Of a stretch of 20,000 nt of DNA, positions 1 to 10,282 are shown piece after piece; the first letter of the stretch is position 1; each line of letters opens with the position of its first letter. This DNA is from Neocallimastix lanati (nom. inval.) (Eukaryota; Neocallimastigomycota; Neocallimastigomycetes; Neocallimastigales; Neocallimastigaceae), in NCBI GenBank assembly GCA_016946835.1, contig JACVTC010000136.1, positions 70,001 to 90,000 on the forward strand, read 5' to 3'. The position numbers were made by a program, and so were the translations under genes. The notes below the pieces were generated by a model. It ran no database searches and was not told the DNA's origin. It saw only the letters and a program-made list of their open reading frames with translations.

Positions 1-420
1 TTATATTTTATATTTTAAGAGTATTTAATATTTAAAGATATTTTATTTATTTATTTTATAATTTATATTTTAAGAATATTCATAAATTAAAATCAAGATA
101 GTATATTAATTTATACAAATAAATAATTATTAAATTTTCTTTTTTTTTTTTTTTTTAGACGAGGAAGAGAATACACTTCCATTACTTTATTTATTAATTA
201 TTACAAAATTTATTATAAATATATTAAGATTATAAAGAATATGTAAAAAATGTATCCAATAAAATTATATTAAAAATAATTTTTTTTTTAAAAAAAATAA
301 AAACTAATGCAATACAATGGAAATAAAGAGAAAATCTTAAAAGTTATGATATTATTATATGAATAGAGAACATTTCTACTAAAAATATTTAATTGAGTAA
401 AACAAAGTAAAGTAGATGGT
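1..420. other. AT-rich spacer, no gene seen
   Basis: The stretch is almost entirely A and T, with short A and T runs and no reading frame of believable composition. A T-run ending in TAG at about 140-159, followed by a purine-rich segment, looks like a 3' splice acceptor. No coding exon can be recognised after it, so I do not call one. Confidence 0.6.
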
Positions 421-955
421 GTGGTGACCACTATACTCTCCATTGAACCAAGAGAAGCATATTCTTTACCATATCAGTTAGTTATGAATGGATTTTTTTT
501 TTTTTTTTTACAAAAGAGTAACACAAGAGACTTACTAACGACCAGTATAATGCTGGTAAGGCTAACAATAGATGGAACATTAGAATTCTTTAATAGATGT
601 TTTTTTTTTTTTTTTTCAATTTTTAAGTGTCTTTGTTCTCAAGTATTAAATTTTAGCTCATCTATAACTAAAGTTCTATCAAGAAGGAACATAAAAATAT
701 ATTCATTAATTTTTTTTTTTTTTTTTTTTCACAATCAAAAATAGATGAGAAGGAGTAAATGTGTTGTATTAAGGAACATGGCTTATCAATAAATATTTTA
801 ATTTATAATTTAACCAAGGAGTCTTATGTATACTAGCCCACGGACTAGCTACCAGAATAGAACCTGATTTCTATTTTGATTGTTTAACCCAAAGAAGAAG
901 ATACATCCCTGAGGAATAATTTTCATAAAAATTATATTTTTATATAACTTTTATG
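421..955. other. Higher-complexity island with three spaced T-tracts, no gene recognised
   Basis: This segment has more balanced base composition than its surroundings. It is cut by T17 (493-509), T17 (600-616) and T20 (710-729). The plus frame is open from 421 to 744, but only because the T-runs read as polyphenylalanine. The stretches between the runs do not resemble any family I know on either strand. A short GGAACAT word recurs at 574-580, 686-692 and 773-779. The region could be a decayed gene, or decayed retroposed copies whose A-tails lie on the minus strand. I cannot tell which. Confidence 0.4.

Positions 956-997
<42 letters not shown>
956..997. repeat. Poly(A) tract, A42 (T42 on the minus strand)
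   Basis: An uninterrupted run of 42 A. On the minus strand it lies directly downstream of the tRNA-like sequence, so there it is a long T-run that would act as an RNA polymerase III terminator. It is one of the longest homopolymers in the window. Confidence 0.9.
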
Positions 998-1001
<4 letters not shown>

Positions 1002-1002
1002 T

Positions 1003-1074
1003 CAAGGCTGGACTTAAATCCCTAATCTTCAGACGAGAAGTTTTGATGCCCTATCCGATGACACTACGCGAGCC
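1003..1074 (-). pseudogene. Decayed tRNA-Arg(UCU)-like sequence
   Basis: Read on the minus strand, this GC-richer patch has the layout of a tRNA gene. It starts GGCTCGCG, followed by a near-consensus A box (TAGTGTCATCGG, plus positions 1055-1066), an anticodon-loop-like CTTCTCG (1034-1040) with anticodon TCT, and a B-box-like GATTTAAGTCC (1010-1020). Spacing between the boxes is close to that of a real tRNA, and T42 follows as a possible terminator. It is probably not functional. The 3' acceptor strand does not pair with the 5' GGCTCGCG, the anticodon stem has a mismatch and an extra A, and the T stem is poorly paired. It is either a tRNA pseudogene or the head of a tRNA-derived SINE. The family assignment rests on the anticodon loop and the GGATA D-loop. 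Confidence 0.5.
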
Positions 1075-1080
1075 TCTTCA

Positions 1081-2094
1081 TGTATAAATTGGATATTCTT
1101 TATTTCAAAATATTTCAATTCAGCATTTAATAAAATAAAAAAAAAGCTACGAATTACTTTTAATAAAAATATTCTTAAATATTTTGAAACAAATTATCAA
1201 TAATGTTATTACTATCACGGTTAATAGAATTTAATAATCTTAACTATATACTTTTACATTTAATTTTAAACTTTCTATTTCAAAATTAAAGTCGAATGTA
1301 ATATTTTATTATAAAATTATAGTGTTATTTTAAACAGTCAATATCTTTCTTTAATATTTTTTTTTTTTTTTTTCAGTTAACCATTAATAGATTTAACACA
1401 AACGAATATATACTTTTTTTTTTTTTTTTAATTATTATTTATTTTTTTATATTTGATTTTAATTAATTAATACTTTTTACATAAATGAAAGAAAAAATAA
1501 AAAAAAAAGTTTAAAAAAAAAAAAAAAAACATTAAAAGGAAAAAAAATATATATTTAATAATCTATCTAACATTATTTATCATAAATTTTTTATATATTT
1601 TTTTTTTTTTTTTTAAAAAAACTTCATAAAATTATTTTTTTAAACTTTATAATTTATCTAAAATTCTATATGAATTTATGATCTCGGTTAAAAGTTTCAT
1701 TTTAAAGTTGTAAATTACTAAAGATTAAAAAATAATAATGATTATAATAATAAATATGATATCTTTTCTTCCACATTATATATATTAAAAAAATGAAAAT
1801 AAAACTGTACATTTTAAGCGATATTATTTGCAAAAATAATTTAAATATTATTAAATTTGGTTTTGTTTTTAATTTTAAATTTTTTTTTTTTAATATCTAA
1901 TTGGGTATGGAATTTTTATATTAATGATATATGAATTTTTTTTTTTTTTTTTTTTTTGGTTAGAATATATTCCTTTACTCAAATTTTATATTTATATATA
2001 TAATGATTGAATAATTTTTTTTTTAAAAAAAATAATAATGGATCTAATTTATTTTGGAATAGAAATATATTTATTCATTAAATTATCATAAAAT
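1081..2094. other. AT-rich spacer downstream of aconitase, no gene seen
   Basis: AT-rich DNA with many A and T runs of 8 to 18 bases and no coding signal. On the minus strand the part next to 2094 is the 3' flank of the aconitase gene. An AATAAA (plus 2070-2075) lies about 20 nt past the stop codon and could serve as a polyadenylation signal, but such words are common by chance at this base composition. Confidence 0.6.
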
Positions 2095-4348
2095 TTATTT
2101 TTTAGTAGCAGCAGCTAATAAATTTAAGGCTGAACCAGCCTTAAACCAATCGATTTGACCTTGGTTTAAGGTATGGTTAAGCTTGATTTCGAAAGATGAG
2201 CCATCAGCCTTTACGAACTTAGCAGTTAATGGAACACCTGGAGTAAGAGTCTTAAGACCAAGAATAGAAACCTTATCAGTTGGATCAATCTTGTCATAAT
2301 CAGCAGTATTAGCGAAAGTAAGTGGAAGAACACCTTGTTTCTTAAGATTAGTTTCATGAATTCTAGCGAAACTCTTAACTATAACAGCAACACCACCTAA
2401 ATGTCTTGGTTCTAAAGCGGCATGTTCACGAGAACTACCTTCACCATAGTTTTCATCAGCAATAACAACCCATGGCATTCCGTGAGCCTTGTAATCTCTA
2501 GCAACAGCTGGAACAGCATCATATTCACCAGTTAAGACGTTACGAATCTTATTAGCTTCACCGTTTTCAGCATTAATAGCACCAATTAACATGTTATTAG
2601 AAATGTTATCTAAGTGACCACGATATTTAAGCCATGGACCAGCCATACTAATGTGATCAGTAGTACACTTACCCTTAACCTTAATAAGAATAGTAAGATC
2701 TTCATAATCTTCACCATTCCACTTATTGAATGGAGTTAAAAGTTGTAATCTTTGACTATTTGGATCAACAATAACTTGAACATTAGTACGATCTTCAGGA
2801 GGAGCTTGGTAAACATTGGCACCTTGATCGTAACCCGTTGGTGGAAGAGCATCACCACATGGTGGTTGAAACTTGAATTTAGTACCATCTGGTTTAGTGA
2901 TTTCATCCTTCATTGGATTGAACTTAAGGGAACCACCGAAGACCATAGCAGTAACAATTTCTGGAGAAGCAACGAAAGCGTGAGTTTGTGGATTAGCATC
3001 ATTTCTAGCAGTGAAGTTACGATTATAAGAAGTAATAATACTGTTAAGATCACCCTTCTTAATATCCTTACGGTCCCATTGACCAATACATGGTCCACAA
3101 GCATTAGTTAAAACAATACCACCAACCTTCTTCATTAATTCCATTTGACCATCCTTAACAATAGTAGCTCTAATTTGTTCACTACCTGGGGTAATAATGA
3201 ACTTAGATTTTGCAGGAACACCATTATCAAGAGCTTGTTTAATTAAGGAAGAAACACGGCACATATCTTCATAAGAAGAATTGGTACAAGAACCAATAAG
3301 ACCAACCTTTAATTCTTCTGGCCATCCGTTCTTTTCAACAGCATTTTTGAATTCACTTAATGGGGTGGCTAAATCTGGAGTGAATGGACCATTAATATGA
3401 GGTTCTAATTCACTAAGATTAATTTCAATAATTTGATCATATTGACAACCTTCATCAGCCTTTAATAAATCCTTGTATTGTTTAGCTAAGTCAGCAATTT
3501 CATTACGTCTAGTAGCTCTAAGGTATTCGTCCATACGTTCATTGTATGGGAAGATAGAAGTTGTAGCACCAATTTCAGCACCCATATTACAAATAGTAGC
3601 CATACCAGTACAAGAAATAGATTCAACACCTTCACCAAAGTATTCAACAATAGCACCTGTACCTCCCTTAACAGTAAGAATACCAGCAACCTTTAAAATA
3701 ATATCCTTTGGAGAAGTCCAGCCATTACGCTTACCAGTTAACTTAACACCAATAATCTTTGGACATTTTAATTCCCATGGTATACCAGCCATAACATCGA
3801 CAGCATCAGCACCACCAACACCAACAGCAATCATACCAAGACCACCAGCATTTGGAGTGTGAGAATCAGTACCAATCATCATACCACCTGGATAAGCATA
3901 ATTTTCAAGAACAATTTGATGAATAATACCACTACCTGGTTGCCAGAAACCAATACCGTACTTAGCAGAACAAGAAGAAAGGAAATCATAAACTTCCTTG
4001 TTAATTTCCTTAGCGCGTGGTAAATCGTTTTCAGCACCAGTTTGAGCTTGAATTAAGTGATCACAATGAACAGTTGTTGGAACAGCAACAGTTGGAAGAC
4101 CAGCAGACATGAATTGAAGAAGAGCCATTTGAGCAGTAGCATCTTGACACGCAACACGATCTGGATGTAAATTAAGATAACTTTGTCCACGAGCAATTTC
4201 TTGACCTTTTGGATCAGCTAAGTGACCATAAACAATTTTTTCAGCGTATGTTAATGGACGACCTAATCTATTTTACCATAAATATTTTTAATAAAAAATA
4301 ATATTTAAATTTTAAATATTTAAAAGTTAACTTATTAAATGAATCCAA

Positions 4349-4418
<70 letters not shown>

Positions 4419-4570
4419 TATCTTTATTATATATAAAACATATATATACATATTATATTATTATTAATAATAATTTACCTTTCACGGACAATTTTAATGT
4501 TTTCGGCCATCTTTTCATATTGAATGAATTTATTTTGGTCGAAGGCAGACATAGCAACCTTGGTAGCCAT
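2095..4570 (-). CDS. ACO1: Aconitate hydratase (aconitase), two exons, no mitochondrial presequence
   Basis: Aconitase isomerises citrate to isocitrate through cis-aconitate using a [4Fe-4S] cluster. The exons are 4570-4479 (ATG, 30 codons plus 2 nt) and 4267-2095 (stop TAA). Joining them gives 754 residues, with an Arg codon split by the intron. The length equals mature pig heart aconitase, and the key residues fall at the same numbers: cluster ligands C358, C421 and C424, plus Q72, D100/H101, H147, D165/H167, E262, R447, R452, R580, S642 and R644. The sequence closely resembles yeast Aco1 throughout, including the stretch RPLTYAEK at the start of exon 2. The start is fixed by an in-frame TGA 42 nt upstream with no ATG between. 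The N-terminus ([14 protein letters not shown]) starts at about the mature end of the yeast enzyme, so a targeting presequence appears absent and a cytosolic enzyme is likely. A TTTTTTACTAG just before the ATG could be a splice acceptor, so an upstream coding exon is not wholly excluded. The frequent use of codons such as AAG, TTC, ACC and GTC, against the AT bias, suggests high expression. Confidence 0.96.
4268..4478 (-). other. Aconitase intron 1, 211 nt
   Basis: The donor is GTAAATTATT at 4478 and the acceptor is AAAATAG at 4268. Splicing here restores frame across an Arg codon (AG|A) and joins two segments that are adjacent in yeast Aco1. Another AG lies 5 nt into exon 2 (ATTAG); using it would shift frame into an early stop. 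Most of the intron is a (TTA)n repeat in the sense direction. Confidence 0.9.
4351..4418. repeat. (TAA)n microsatellite inside the aconitase intron
   Basis: About 22 to 23 uninterrupted TAA units on the plus strand, all within the intron and so outside the coding sequence. Its length is likely to vary between strains or alleles. Confidence 0.95.
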
Positions 4571-4806
4571 TTTTCTAACTAGTAAAAAATACAATTTAAT
4601 AATAAATATTCAGTACACATTCAACAATTAAATAAATTATTATCTTTTAACAAAATTTTTTTTAATTATCCTGCTTTCATTTTTATTTCTTTTCATATTA
4701 ATATATTATACTATATATATGAAAATACTAAAAACAATAAATAATTCTTTCTATAGGATTTATATATATCATATATATATCATTCTTATCTGTATTATAA
4801 ATTAAT

Positions 4807-4843
4807 TATCTCCTTAAACAAAATATATTTGTTTAAGGAGATA
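4807..4843. repeat. Perfect hairpin, 16-bp arms and 5-nt loop
   Basis: The arms at 4807-4822 and 4828-4843 are exact reverse complements (core ATCTCCTTAAACAAA). A degenerate copy of the right half follows at about 4861-4890 (TTTGTTTAGAAAGGTATAATA). It sits about 240 bp upstream of the aconitase ATG. It could be an extruded palindrome, a binding site or the remnant of a small inverted-repeat element. The sequence shows only the symmetry. Confidence 0.85.
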
Positions 4844-5926
4844 TAATATCATTTTTTACTAAATATATATATTTGTTTAGAAAGGTATAATATTTATTTT
4901 AGAAATTTCGTTGATGCCTTTCCCTATACACCTCTAATTATTCTTTCTTATTGAAATTTAATTTTTCCTTTAAAATCTTAAAATATATTATATAAATGTT
5001 TCTATTTACATAAAATTTTATTAATAGTATTTTTTATTATTAATGACATATACCTATTTTATTAATAAAAAAAATATCTTATTTATAATATAAATAAAAG
5101 TTCCTTATGTTTTTTAAAATATTAAAATGGTATTGATAGATTATTACTTTTTTCCTTGTTAATTAAAAAAAAATAAGGAAAAAAAAGCTGTTTTTATTTA
5201 ATTTATATCAAAATTTTAAAAATTTTTATAAATTTTAATCTATATTAAAAATGAAATAAAATATAATAAACCGCCGTAAAAATAATTAATAATTTACATA
5301 TAGCAAAATATTTATAATTATAAATAAATAATAAAGTTTTACATGATAATCCACTTTCCTATTGATATGAAATATAATAAAATAATATATAGTAATATAT
5401 TTATTATTCATAATATCAATATATTATTTATAATAATCAATTTAATTATTCAATATATAAATTTAAAAATATTTCAATATTTTTATTATTGAACATGCTA
5501 AAATCTAATATATAAATTAAATTATTGGTAAATCTAATAAAAATATATGTACTATAGATTATATTTTAATATATTTATTACAATATTATTTAATATAATT
5601 TATTAAGAACATAAAATAATAAAAAAAAATAATAAACTTAATAATTATTACTGTTATTTTAAATTTTCTCAAATAAATTTAACATTTTTGAATTGTGTGG
5701 GGAATACATATTAATATATATTAATTATTAAGAAATATATTAAAATAGATAATAATATATTTTATATTATCGATTTCTTAATTTTAATTGGTTTGTCCTA
5801 TCAAAGCCTAAACAAAAAAAATTTAGTGATAGATTATTTATCACTTTAAAAATATTTTATAAAAAAAAAAATTATAAATCTAATCTGTATATAAATTTTT
5901 GAAGGTGAATTGTTGGTTAAAAATGT

Positions 5927-6090
5927 ATGTGAATATAAAAATGAGGGGAAAGAAATACAATAAAATAAAATAAAATAATATGAATAGTAGATATGAATAT
6001 AAAATATAGACTGAACAAAATAAAATAAAATAAAATAAATAGTAAAAATGTGAATATAAAATACAGAGTGAATAAAATAAAATAAAAAAG
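5927..6090. repeat. Minisatellite, three diverged copies of about 60 bp
   Basis: Copies start near 5927, 5991 and 6048. Each opens with a [G/A]TGAATATAAAA-like word and continues into a run of AAAAT pentamers. Spacings of 64 and 57 bp show indels. On the minus strand the array happens to be open and would read as a hydrophobic low-complexity peptide, which I consider spurious. Confidence 0.75.
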
Positions 6091-6905
6091 TAATTATTTA
6101 AAAATACTTCAATAATAATATTTAACACCAATAAAAATAATTATGATATTTATTCATTTTAATTTAACGAGGTTCATTTTTAAAAGAATTAAAATTTTAA
6201 ATTTTATTAAAATAATATTTAAATTTTAAATATAATTAAATATAAGCAATTAATGAATTCTTAAATGAACATTTTTAATTACATATAAATAAATATAAAT
6301 AAATGAAATATATTACATATTAACAAAAATATCTTCATTTCTAAATTTCTATTTCTATTTTTTTTATATTTTTATTGTAGCATGCACTCTTTAAATAACT
6401 ATAATAAGATTAGCTAATATAATATTTGAAAATAAAAACTAAAAAACTCTAAATAACTAATGTTAAAGTAAAAATATATATATATTATTTGATAATTTAA
6501 AAAATATATATATTTTATATTAATATATATAATTTATATAATTAATCCTAATATTAAAACGTATACAATGATAAAAATGTAATAATATTAAATTTTTATA
6601 AAACGTATTAAGATTATGAGCATAAATAAATTAGTTCACGATACCTAAAAGTTGATGAATTGAATTGATTTGGTTGGTTAAACTAATTATCAGATTTTCA
6701 ATGTATCAGGATTTCTGTAATGTATTTAATGTATTTGAATATTAGATTGGTGATATTGATAGATGAAGGCAAATTCTTAAAAAATTTCTCCACTTTTTAT
6801 AGATAAAAAATAAAAAATAAAAAAAAGAATTAGATATAAATTCATAAATAAAAAATTAAAATTTTTATACAAAATATATATTAAAGTTTATTTATTTAAT
6901 ATAAC

Positions 6906-6906
<1 letters not shown>

Positions 6907-6995
<89 letters not shown>
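6907..6995. repeat. (ATT)n microsatellite, about 29 units
   Basis: An uninterrupted ATT repeat of about 89 bp on the plus strand. No gene overlaps it. Confidence 0.95.
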
Positions 6996-7119
6996 TTAAT
7001 ACTATTCTTATAAAATAAAATAAAAAAAAAAATACACTATACAAAAATACCAAAATGTAGAAAAAAAAAAAAGTATTTTAACATCTAAAATTAAGAATAA
7101 TTAATATGTAATAAGAATA

Positions 7120-7178
7120 TTTTTATGTATTAATTTTATTTTATTTATTTATATTCTTATAAAATTAATACATAAAAA
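7120..7178. repeat. Inverted repeat, perfect 20-bp arms, 19-nt loop
   Basis: The left arm (7120-7139, TTTTTATGTATTAATTTTAT) is the exact reverse complement of the right arm (7159-7178), and an A-run follows. The loop also holds ATATTCTT (7151-7158), the complement of AAGAATAT just before the left arm (7113-7120). No transposase or target-site duplication is evident. Confidence 0.8.
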
Positions 7179-7411
7179 AAAAAAAAAAAAAACTTTATTA
7201 ATAAACATTTAAAAATCATTTAAAAATTTTTATTAATTGATTATTATCATCCTTTGTTTATACAGAAGTATTTTATATTCAGTTATCATTATCATTAAGT
7301 TAATTTTATTGTTGATAAGTTTATTCAAATTTAGAATTTTAAATTTCAATATGAATATTAGTTGATCAAAATTATAACATATTTTTTTTTATAATATAAC
7401 AATGAAAAATG

Positions 7412-7441
<30 letters not shown>
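7412..7441. repeat. Poly(A) tract, A30
   Basis: A run of 30 A in the spacer, with no transcription unit recognised immediately on either side. Confidence 0.9.
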
Positions 7442-7442
<1 letters not shown>

Positions 7443-8863
7443 CAGAAATTATAGATACTAAATTTGAATATAGTTTTGACCATTATTAATAATTATTTTT
7501 TAATTTAGTATTCATATTAATAAAACAAATTTGATAATTTTTAATAATTATCTATTTTTTAAACATATTTAAGAAAATTATAATTATTATCTTTTATTTA
7601 AAATTAAATATTGAAATAAAATTATTTAATCTTTTTTACTAATCAAATATTTATTTATTTATATTTATATTATATTAAATAAATTATTTAAATTGTATAT
7701 AATTATAAATTTTCTATTTATATATTTTATTTATCTTATTTATTAAATTTTATCTATTATTAACATTTATTATTATTCCTTCATTCAAAGAAAACAAGAA
7801 TTCTATATTATTTACTTATATATTATAATAATAATAATAATACAGAAATTTATATTATATATTGTTTTTTCTTTTTTTTTTATAAAAAAAAAAAACTAAA
7901 TAAATAGTCTGTCAATTTGAATGGAATATTTTATAATAAAATTCTTTCTAAAATATAATCTAAATATAATAATAGTATTGAAAAATAAAATAAATAAAAA
8001 AAAATAAAAAAAAAAAAAACTTTAAAATTATAAAATATACATTTATATATAAAATACTTTATTTAATATTAATTAAATAATTTATTTATGGAATATTATA
8101 AAGAAATTTTTATAAAATATTCATATTCATATTTAATGAATTTGATGTTCTATCTGACATAGTATATTTTGGAGGAAAATTCATTCTAAAAATATATTTT
8201 AAATGTAATAATATTATAAAAAATAACAAAGCAATTTATAATAATAAATAATAAAAAATTTGATGTTAATAGTTTATTTTAATTTTATGTATTGGATTTA
8301 AATTAATAATAGTACACATCTCTTTAATATTCTAAAATTCAAAATATAAGTTAATACTAAAAAATATTTTTATAAAATTATATTTCTCTATAAATAATTT
8401 TGTAAATGTATCATTTGTCATTAACAGTTCTAATTCTAGTGCTACATTAAATTCTTTGATCAATTTTCTGGTTGTTAGCTTGAAATAATAAATAATAATA
8501 AACATTTATATATATATATTATTTTATAAATGAAAATTTTGAATTTATATATTTATATATATATTATATAGCTTTTATTTTTTTTTTGAAAATAATATAT
8601 CATTCATTTTTGTTTATTTTAAACATAAATTATAATAACATATTGTATATAGAATTATATACGCTCTTTAAAATATTTATATCTATTTGTATATAAATAT
8701 TAAAATATATATATAAAAATGAGAATTAAATTAAAACAATATATCAATTTTGAAAGAAAAAAAAAGACATTATAAATATGATTATATGATTATATTATAT
8801 TTATATAAAAATTATATAAATATGGGTTAGATGTTAAATTATTTATAATAATAATAAATAATA

Positions 8864-8864
<1 letters not shown>

Positions 8865-8941
<77 letters not shown>

Positions 8942-8942
8942 T
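8865..8942. repeat. (TAA)n microsatellite, about 26 units
   Basis: A pure TAA repeat of about 78 bp, preceded by imperfect TAA/TAAA units from about 8845. Confidence 0.95.
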
Positions 8943-10109
8943 TATCATTTATTAAAAAATTTTACATATAAATATTTTATCTTTGATTTTAAATATTTAA
9001 TATTACTGTTGATAGAAGTTTAATTATAAAAAAAATAGTGATTTGTAAATATTTTACATTTTAATATATATATTATTTTAAATTGTGAGTAAAATATATA
9101 ATACATAATTTATTTGTTTAATTTAATTTAATTATTTAATGATTATTACTTATAAAAAGAAAAAGTTTGATATTATATTAAATATGACAACATGACAACA
9201 GATGAGAATATTATATTTTTTTGTTTAATTTCATTTCGTTTTATTCGAAAATTACAAAAGAAAAAACAGATATTTATAATTATATTGAAAAACAATAAAG
9301 AAAGTTGAAAGAAAATATCATAAAGATTAATAATTAACAAAGGAAATGGAAATTTGTAATTATACAGGATTAAGATAGATTTAGAAATGCAATTATTATT
9401 TTTTAACTAATAATTTTGTATTTATGTACAATATTTAATTAAACAGTCAATTTAACAAAAGAACAGAATAAAAATAAAAAAAAAAGAAGATAGAAGTAAA
9501 TAAATAAAGTTAAAATAAAAATAAATAAAATAAAATAAAAAAAAAAAAAAGAAATAAGAATAAATATATTGAATAAATAAATTTAAAGGATATTTACCAC
9601 ATTTCCAGAGAGCTGTTACGTTATTATTCAGTAATAAACAAAATTAATCGCTAATTTTATATTAACAGAAATATACAATAAAACTATAATTAAAATATAA
9701 AAAATTATTAATATTGAAGTATTGTGAATTATATATATATTATATTAGAATGGAGAGAAGTTTGTTATATACAACAATACTATTTTCATTTTATCAATAT
9801 TTAAATATTTAATTCGAAATTGATTTTTTTTTTTTTTTCATGTTAAAATTCAAATTTCCTTTAAATTATAAATTTAATAATAAATCATTCTTATAAGATA
9901 ATAAAATAGTGGTTTTGTTTATTTCTTTGAAAATTAATTTAAAATAAGAATATTTATATATATGAACTTTGATATTAATCTATCTATTCTATGTATTTTA
10001 TCTATCTCTATATATATACTCTTTTTTTTTTTTTTATTTTTAAAAAAATAACTTTATTATTATAACAAAAATACATTTATAAATAAAAAAGAAGAAATAA
10101 ATTGAATAT

Positions 10110-10173
10110 CTTTTTTTTTTTCTCTTTTTTTTTTCTTTCTTTTTTCTTTTTTTTTTTTTTTTACTCTCTATCT
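10110..10173. promoter_or_regulatory. Polypyrimidine tract upstream of the sirtuin gene
   Basis: A strand-asymmetric run of T with interspersed C, ending in TACTCTCTATCTCG. It ends about 110 bp upstream of the sirtuin ATG, with an A-run closer to the start. Such tracts often lie in nucleosome-depleted fungal promoters, so a promoter role is plausible. This is inferred from position only. Confidence 0.3.
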
Positions 10174-10282
10174 CGTACATGATATAAGTAATAATAACAT
10201 TATTATTAATAAAGTAAAATTTCAAAATTCAATTTAATAAAAAGAAAAAAAAAAAAAAAAAAGGAATATATAAATAAAAGGA

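Larger units (their letters stand above)
4571..10282. other. 5.7-kb AT-rich spacer without recognisable genes
   Basis: This spacer lies between the 5' end of the aconitase gene (minus) and the 5' end of the sirtuin gene (plus), so it holds both promoters. I found no exon-like stretch with balanced codons on either strand. The open frames present are low-complexity products of A- or T-rich DNA. Slightly less AT-rich patches, for example 6600-6780 and 9180-9420, have no coding continuity. Distinct repeats inside it are listed separately. Confidence 0.6.

Noticed and set aside
421-744. 107-codon plus-strand frame as a small gene
   Set aside because: Its frame is held open by three T-tracts giving polyphenylalanine, it starts with GTG, and the remaining segments match nothing I know.
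2752-3111. Plus-strand open frame inside the aconitase gene
   Set aside because: It is antisense to strongly conserved aconitase sequence, with no family likeness of its own. The same applies to 3473-3862 (plus) and to the out-of-frame minus frames at 2910-3104 and 3486-3689.
5825-5845. Small hairpin AGTGATA/TATCACT
   Set aside because: Seven-base arms are expected by chance many times in 20 kb of AT-rich DNA.
5880-6131. 83-codon minus-strand frame that looks like a membrane protein
   Set aside because: The hydrophobic residues come from the AAAAT minisatellite read on the other strand. There is no codon bias and no family likeness.
7919-8225. Possible duplicated segment (7935-7990 against 8175-8230)
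   Set aside because: The similarity is built mostly from A/T words and could arise by chance at this composition.
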